From positions 29,232,479 to 29,296,478 of the forward strand of contig OV277861.1 of assembly GCA_922989275.2 (NCBI GenBank): a DNA stretch of 64,000 bases. Direction: 5' to 3'. Source of the DNA: Gari tellinella. Taxonomy: Eukaryota; Mollusca; Bivalvia; Cardiida; Psammobiidae. Positions 57,709-64,000 of the stretch are shown here, in pieces (within the stretch, counting starts at the first letter, position 1; each line of letters opens with the position of its first letter). Made by a program: the position numbers and the translations under genes. Below the pieces are notes generated by a model. It was not told the origin of the DNA and did no database searches. It worked only from the letters and a program-made list of their open reading frames with translations.

Positions 57709-57912
57709 CATTACCTTGGGTGAAGAAGCAACAGAGAATGTGTCCGTGCTTTTATCCGGGTCATTTTCCAACTCCTTGCGCACAACTCCGCTCTGTCCGA
57801 AGATAAAGTTGTCCGAACGGAAGCGGTGTCCGAATGGGCCAGCTCGGACAGCGTTTCGGACAGGGTCATTTGTGTCGTCGGGCTCAAAGTCGACAAAGAT
57901 TGCACGGTTAAA
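57709..57912 (-). pseudogene. Beta-tubulin relic (N-terminal half)
   Basis: Minus-strand reading [12 protein letters not shown], then [25 protein letters not shown], then [14 protein letters not shown]. This follows beta-tubulin [34 protein letters not shown] and TFSVVPSPK, but lacks about 20 residues after GQSG and about 70 residues after VVRKE, including the GGGTGSG GTP-binding loop. The frame stays open. The exon ends CCCAAG|GTAATG, a plausible donor at the same protein position where the 61.9-kb relic starts. The reverse frames on the plus strand are shadows. Confidence 0.87.
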
Positions 57913-57935
57913 AAAAATAACATCATAGAAGAATG

Positions 57936-57975
57936 CCGGACGCGGCATCTGATCTGGATCCAACTTGTTTGCAAA
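57936..57975. repeat. Half hairpin
   Basis: GGACGCGGCATCTGATCTGG then ATCCAACTTGTTTGC; followed by GAACAAGGGTTAA. Confidence 0.6.
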
Positions 57976-58127
57976 AACCAGGTATGTCGCAATCGGCCGA
58001 ACAAGGGTTAAAATGACAAATTCTTTCTTATTTCATGGGAAGAATATCTTTTGTGTTTAAAGTTTTTTAAACATTTTTACCTATTGCAAACAGCTATGAA
58101 TCAGATAAGACTCTGAGTAAGTCTACA

Positions 58128-58339
58128 TTAACCTTTTACCTCATAGCCTGTTTTCTAGATTTGAAGACAGATGTCCACTTAAAGCAGGTTGAAAGTAAAG
58201 CAGAATGCCACTATCTGCTAGTATATAAGTAATATTTCTTATCATACATGTTCATGGCTGTATAAATTTGAACTGTTTTCTTTTGCGGAGGAATAAATTA
58301 AAATGCGCTAAAAGGCGCTTCTATCAGGTAACGGGTTAA
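58128..58339. mobile_element. H6 MITE, hairpin half deleted
   Basis: TTAACCTTTTACCTCATAGC and CAGGTAACGGGTTAA. The hairpin keeps CTTAAAGCAGGTTGAAAG and AGCAGAATGC but the returning arm is missing. Confidence 0.75.
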
Positions 58340-58983
58340 GTGATCAATAACTCTCGTTAATTAATGGACCGTACCGAGCGATGCTCGATCGGTATTCTAC
58401 GTAGATCAACCTGCCATGCTCGTCAACACACTATCCATACAGACCCATATCCGAATTGATCGCTCTGCAAGGGTAAAGTTCCGATATTGGTCAACACTCG
58501 CCCAATCTCATTAGGGACGTGCATCCTTATACAACTGTATAAGTATAAGTATAGGTATACATGGATTTAATGTCCACTAATCAACATAGCTTGAATTACG
58601 TTTGGCTAAATGTCATTCAATTCGTGTCGTTAATTGGAATATATCGATTGTCTGTGAAGTGCTGAGGTTTATCCGGATTATGTAAAGTTTCATGTATAAC
58701 TGTCACTCAAAACTCTGAAACCTTATCCTCCTGAAATATCGTCTGCTTTGAAATTGATGTCCGCAAATTTGGTAACATTAACATTTATACACTTTTAAAT
58801 TGAAGAAACCTTAAACGAGTGTCTAACAGTTTTAATCAAGAAAAGGATGTGGGTTTTTTCAACCGTAACTGACATTTTCAAACAAGATTAACTAAACAAC
58901 TTTTATAAGGAAATTTCCAGCTTCCAGTTAAGTCCAGTGCATTTTGACTATCTAAATTTGGTTTCTGCTATACATTGCAAACT

Positions 58984-59128
58984 GACAAACGGTACAGACC
59001 CAGATCAGAGGGCTCTTAAATACCCTCTGATATGAGTCTACAGTTTGTTTAGGACATGTGTACTTTTTCAGGTGTACTATATATATGTTAATGACGAGTA
59101 AAGTCGCTGCTAAGGTTCAATGTGTTAA
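58984..59128. mobile_element. H2 hairpin and right end
   Basis: Hairpin 58984-59049: GACAAACGGTACAGACCCAG, apex GAGGGCTCTTAAATACCCTC, arm GAGTCTACAGTTTG. Right end ATGACGAGTAAAGTCGCTGC and GGTTCAATGTGTTAA (TTAA 59125-59128). Confidence 0.7.
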
Positions 59129-59245
59129 GATCAGTAAAGTGCCTAATAGCTGTATTAAAGCATTGTCCTTAGTTGCAGACAAAATGTTAAAATCAAGTAA
59201 TACTAAATTGTCATTATAAAACGAATTGCAAAGACGACTGAGTTC

Positions 59246-59470
59246 TTAACCCTTTACCCAATAGCCTGTATCTAGTGTTGAATATTGGTGACCACTTTAA
59301 GTAGGTTTGAAGAAAAGCAGAATGCACCTTAAGGCGCATTCTGCTTTACTTCCAACCTGCTTTAAATAAGCTATTATCTACTAGCATTAAGAAAAGATTT
59401 CTTTAGGTACATTTGCATGACTGTATTAATTGGAACTATTTTCTTCAGTGGAGGAATAAATATATAATAT
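59246..59470. mobile_element. H6 MITE, right end lost
   Basis: TTAACCCTTTACCCAATAGC at 59246. Hairpin about 59292-59368 with apex GAATGCACCTTAAGGCGCATTC. The GGAGGAATAAA spacer follows, then the family match ends. Confidence 0.75.
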
Positions 59471-59763
59471 TTACCAACCTGTCAACGTCCCAATAATAAC
59501 CAACAATATAGCAAGACGCATTTTCTTGAATTTGGTTACTTGTGCTACCAACCCCATTGGTTGGACAAGACTCCGAATAAGTGTTGGCATGCATAGACCG
59601 GTGTTGTCTAGTATATAAACCGATTTTATTGACCTGTCAGGGCGGGCCATTGCATTTCAACTCTGGGGGCGACAGCACGCTCTTTTATTAAAGGAATTTA
59701 CCGTTTTTTCTCAACATTACATATTATTGGACATTTGACAAAAGGAATAGAATGAAGAATAAC

Positions 59764-59815
59764 AAACAGCTTGAATCCAGATCAGACGCCGCGTTACGCT
59801 GTTTGCAAATGTAAG
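59764..59815. repeat. H1 hairpin relic
   Basis: CAAACAGCTTGAATCCAGAT, CAGACGCCGCGTTACGC then directly CTGTTTGC; the right arm is deleted. Nothing coding found in 59815-61619, apart from an H3 end fragment at about 60727-60770 (CAGTAGAGATAATG, TTATTCTTTCCC). Confidence 0.6.
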
Positions 59816-61619
59816 ACAAGTCTTAATTCCCCTCCCTGTAGCAACTCCCTCCGAACAATACACGTAATCTTTGTCTTCCATAAGGTGTTGTAGTAGAGAG
59901 TGAGCATTGTAAATACCATGTCCACGTGGATATGGATGCACGCATAAATTGTGTTTCTCCATATTAAAAGTATCGGTTAATGACGATATAATACGTAACG
60001 ATACCTAAAATCAAAAGTAAATTAGTTTATCTTTGCCAAAGGTTAGCTCCGCCCTGTCAGTTCAATAAAATGGGTCTATATGGACCTGTATTTTTTTTAT
60101 ACCACGCAGTAGAGAAGTTCAGTTATTATCATAGTCAGGGAGGTAGGAGTGAACGTTTGCTCACATGTAATAATATTTGTTATCGCAGGATATACATGTA
60201 TTCAGTCGAGCATTAAAGCATTTTTATGGCCGTGCCGCTGAATTTAAAATCTAGCAAGTAGCAAAACGACGAGTATATAGTATGAAGCAAAATAAATTCG
60301 GCAGTTGAACACAGGCAAATCTGGATTGGTTTACATACTATTTTAATATTTGAATAAAATGTGATTTTGAAGTAATATGTGTTGGTTGGTGTTGCAAATA
60401 GTTGCACAAAAAGAAACAAAATGTAATGGGAGTTGATTTTTGCAGAACTCTAGAACCCTTTGTCTTAACAAATTCGTTTTAGCCTCATAAAGACCAAGGT
60501 TTCAAAGCTTGCAAAGATTTTATTAAGATCATTAATAACATTTAAAATTAAAAAAAAACATTATCTGCATATTATAGCGTTTACGTTAAGCTTTGTTAAG
60601 TGGATTTCTTAAACAACAACAATACATGAAAAAAAGCTGCCAAAAGTTAAATAAAATGTCCTATGCATTTAAGCTAGAGCATATTGTGGCGATGAGGACG
60701 AAAACGACCAACATGGCGGAATTGATACAGTAGAGATAATGTTATTCTTTCCCAAAAACGTGTTTAAATGAGTACACCACTGTTTACCCTATTGTTGTTT
60801 TGCTAACACCAGAATTTCTTTAAATTTGGTATTTTGTTAGTGTTATGTATTGTTGACAACAAAATGAAAGAATTGTGAGTCACCGACTTTGAATTAATTT
60901 ATTCCACGTTTTGAAACATGGCCAGTAACGGGCATGTGTTAAATCTCAAAATGGATGTTATTAGAAAAATGTTTTTAATATTCTAAAAGGTACATATCGT
61001 CGGTTATGGTCGAAAAGGACGTATATGCAATTCTGCAAAAATTGGATTCTTCTTATTTTCGATTTTGTATATGTTCCTGCTTCGAATGCGATAATATCGG
61101 TATTGATAACCAATCAAACAGATGAGATATAGTCACGTGAGCATATCTCGTATTTCGATTGGTTCCAATATTTGTCCGGTCAAAAAGGTCGTATATGCAG
61201 TGAAAAAACGCTGGATACTGAAGTTCAACAAGTCGTGTCTTCGACATAATAACAAACCCTTAGGGTCTCTCTTCGTCTGTAAGTAGCAATTATCTCAACT
61301 GGTTTGATGCAATATGCAACCATGTGAAAAATGAGACAAACATGATACATACGTATATATTTTAATAACTGCAATTTAGCTGTTATTCAATATTTGACCG
61401 GTCAAAAGGGTCGTATATGCAACGTAACGAGTAACATGAAAAACATTTTTTGTGTCTCCTGAAAAGTAGGAATTTGACATATCCGTCCGATTCGAACGAC
61501 ACCGACGATATAACGAATTGTCTTTAATGAAGTAAACATTTGTTACAGAAACGATTTAGATTTTCCTTTATTTTACGTATTCTTCCAAACCGTTGTCACC
61601 ATGTTCTTCGACATCATCA

Positions 61620-61904
61620 TCATCCAGCCGCAAAACCGGAAATAGATATGTGAATGCGAGGAGGGGGAACCATGTTAACAGCCCGCTTCCGGAGATCGGC
61701 GTTCAGTTGACCTGGAGACCTTAGACAATCTGTCACTCCGGACATGGTGCCGGAAATAATATCCTGTAGGTCACCATATGTTGGTGTAGTAAGTTTCAGA
61801 GTACTGAAACATATGTCATACAGAGTTTCGTTGTCTTCTGTGTTCTCAGCACGATGGTGTATGGACAGAGTTGCGTTGTTAGGCTCAACAACGGTATCTA
61901 AACC
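61620..61904 (-). pseudogene. Beta-tubulin relic (central exon)
   Basis: The minus-strand frame opens after a possible acceptor TTGTTTAG|GG and reads [55 protein letters not shown] and [17 protein letters not shown] before TGA at 61622-61620. This is beta-tubulin from the segment SDTVVEPYNATLS to NMVPFPRLHF, with a 4-residue gap. No stop for about 94 codons. It then jumps to an acidic piece in another frame ([11 protein letters not shown]), like a tubulin tail. Best-preserved of the four relics; upstream exons have been replaced by the satellite. Confidence 0.88.
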
Positions 61905-61984
61905 CTAAACAAATAAGTAGTATATGATGCACAACTCCTGTGTGAAAAGAGCGCTATATAAATCGGGTGAAATAATCATATATT

Positions 61985-63750
61985 AAAAATATTAACCCTA
62001 ACCCTAACCAACTTCATACATCACTGAGGTCAATTCTAACCCTAACTTCAACTATTTTCATGATACTTCAATAAAGTTAATATTAACCATAACCCTAGTC
62101 ACCTCCATACACCAATTATGTCAATTTAAACCCGAAACAACACCATCTATAAATCAAGTCAATATTAACCCTAGCCCTGACCAGTTCGAAATATCAATAT
62201 AGTAAGGTTTGATTCTAATCCTAACCATCTCCATACATCAATAATCAATATAACCCTAAACCTAACCTCCTCCACACACCAATACGTTCAATATCAACCC
62301 TAACCCTAACAATCACCATACACAACCAAGGTCTGTACTATCCCTATCCCTAACCACCACCATACACCAATAAAGTCAATATTAACCCTAACCCTAACCA
62401 CCACTATACATCAATAAAGTATATTCTTACCCTAACCCTAACCACCACCATACACCAATACAGTCAATATTAAACAATAACCCTAACCAACAACATACAC
62501 CAATAAAGTCAATATTAAACTAACACTAACCATCACCATGCACCAATAAAGTCAATTTAAACCCTAGTCATAACCACCACCATACACAACTAAAGTTAAT
62601 ATTACCCCTAACCCTAACCACCTGCATACACCAACACAGTAAATTTTGACCTAAACAACCACCATAAATCAAAGTAATATTAACCCTAGAGCTGACCAGC
62701 TCAATATATCAATAACGGAATGTTTAATTCTAACCAAAACCACCTCAATACATTATTAGTCAATATTAACCCTAAACATAACCTCCTCCATACACCAAAA
62801 ACAGTCAATATCAACCGTAACCCTAACCAATACCATACGCCAATAAAGTCAATATTAACCCTACCCCTAACCACCACCATTCACCAATACAGTCGATATT
62901 ACCCCCCCCCCCATTCCTTACCACCACAATACACCAATACAGTCAATAATAACCCTACCCCTAACTACAACCATTCACCACTAAAGTCAATACTATCCCT
63001 ATCCCTAACAACCACCATACACCAATAAAGTAAATTTTAACCCTAACCCTAACCACCTAAATACACCAATACAGTCAATATTAAACAATAATCCTAACCA
63101 CCACCATCATATACCGATACAGTCAATACTAGCTCTAACCCTAACAACCACCATACACCAATAAAGTCAATAGTAACCCTACCCCTAACCATTACCATAA
63201 ACCAATACAGTCAATATGAACCCTTACACTTACCAACAACATACACCAATACAGTCAATATTAGCCCTAACCCTAACCACCACCATACACCAATAAATTC
63301 AATATTAACTTTCTCTAACCATCAACATATTCCAATACAGTAAATATTTACCCTAACCCTAACCACCACCATACAGTCAATATTAACCCTAACCCTTACC
63401 ACCAGTATATACCAAAACAGTCAATTTAAACAATTACCTAACCACCACCATACACCAATACAGTCAATATCAACCCTAACCCTAACTACAACCATAGAGA
63501 CTATACTAACACTAACCATAACCACCACCATACACTACTTAAGTCAATATTTATCCTAACCCTAACCCTTATACCACTAAGGTAAATATTAACCCTAACC
63601 CTAACAACCACCATACACCAATACAACCAATATTAACCCTAAATCCAGCCACCTCTATACACCAATAAAGTCAAATTTATCCCTAACCAAAACCACCACC
63701 ATCCATAAACTCAGTCAATATTAATCCTTAACGTGACCAGCTCCATACAT
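61985..63750. repeat. 45-bp satellite with embedded telomere motif
   Basis: About 40 degenerate units of 44-46 bp, each ACCACCACCATACACCAATA, then A[AC]AGTCAATATTA, then ACCCTAACCCTA. The CCCTAA pairs are the complement of the TTAGGG telomere repeat. Equivalent points fall at 62351, 62396 and 62441. Reading frames through it are artefacts. A C9 interruption lies near 62901. Confidence 0.9.
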
Positions 63751-63857
63751 CAATAAAGTAAGGATTAAATAAATACGAAAGAAGACTCAAGCAGGAAACG
63801 CAACACAAACAATACACCCATCTCTAAAGCAGAACACACACACAGCCATACCATAAC

Positions 63858-63900
63858 AAACACACACACACACACACACAACCACACACACACACACACG
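63858..63900. repeat. CA microsatellite
   Basis: Mostly pure (CA)n with one CCA interruption. Confidence 0.95.
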
Positions 63901-64000
63901 CAATACCATTCCTTCATCCACACACTAAATAGAAAACAACACGCAAGACAAACATAAAGCTAAGTGAACATAGGAGCCCGCCTTGGTACGGTCAGTAGCA

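Noticed and set aside
57692..58011. Plus-strand frames at 57692-57928 and 57826-58011, and the third minus-strand frame
   Set aside because: Shadows of the beta-tubulin relic, whose similarity lies in one minus-strand frame only.
59717..59962. Minus-strand 81-codon frame with HSLLQHLMEDKDY, briefly thought to be alpha-tubulin
   Set aside because: The match is short, and the same DNA recurs near 30345 as part of a dispersed repeat.
62720..63028. 102-codon frame in the telomere-like satellite
   Set aside because: It is a by-product of a 45-bp repeat (a multiple of three) with few stops.

Overview
This looks like about 64 kb of nuclear DNA from a bivalve mollusc, possibly a venerid-type clam. 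That is an inference from AT-rich intergenic DNA with spliced genes, L1-like LINEs, a SINE that resembles the Meta-domain SINEs of molluscs, very many short palindromic non-autonomous transposons, and a satellite carrying the metazoan telomere motif. No species can be fixed from the window alone.

Coding content is low. The only convincing host genes are two tandem paralogues on the minus strand. Each has two exons, with a phase-2 intron at the same place: gene A (exon 1 at 13373-14082, exon 2 at 640-1345, 471 aa) and gene B (exon 1 at 23359-24068, exon 2 at 20003-22193, 966 aa). Both encode an N-terminal CARD (death-fold adaptor domain), then an all-helical TPR-like region, then an acidic stretch. 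Gene A stops there. Gene B continues in the same exon for about 500 residues, with about 20 copies of a short motif close to [KR]-M-[DN]-x-L-K-[ED] set in a polar, probably disordered chain. By analogy with other CARD proteins this is probably an innate-immune or cell-death scaffold, but I know of no described family with this architecture.

Gene A's intron is 12 kb against 1.2 kb in gene B. It is swollen by an L1/Tx1-like LINE with an intact 1262-aa ORF, an old LINE split by a second, decayed L1-like insertion with a 14-bp target-site duplication, and a 2-kb foldback built of palindromic 18-mers.

From 24 kb to 60 kb the window is nearly all non-autonomous DNA transposons. Several families with different ends carry one shared, roughly 65-nt hairpin cassette (arms CAAACAGT...ACTGTTTG, with GATCAG inside). 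H1 has TTAACCCTTTC ends, H2 TTAACACATTC, H3 TACAGTGGAGAA, H4 TTAACCCATTTGTG, and a 1.6-1.9 kb TTAA element, H7, holds a nested H1. Families H5 and H6 carry different central hairpins. One H7 copy sits inside an H3 copy exactly at a TTAA. There is also a 3.9-kb element with terminal inverted repeats (TIRs) and a 9-bp duplication, a 117-bp hAT-like hairpin, and a 283-bp tandem array that has grown in the apex of an H2 hairpin.

Four relics of beta-tubulin genes lie on the minus strand between 47.8 and 61.9 kb, with mostly in-frame internal deletions. The right edge (61985-63750) is a degenerate satellite of about 45 bp whose units contain (CCCTAA)n, followed by a CA microsatellite.
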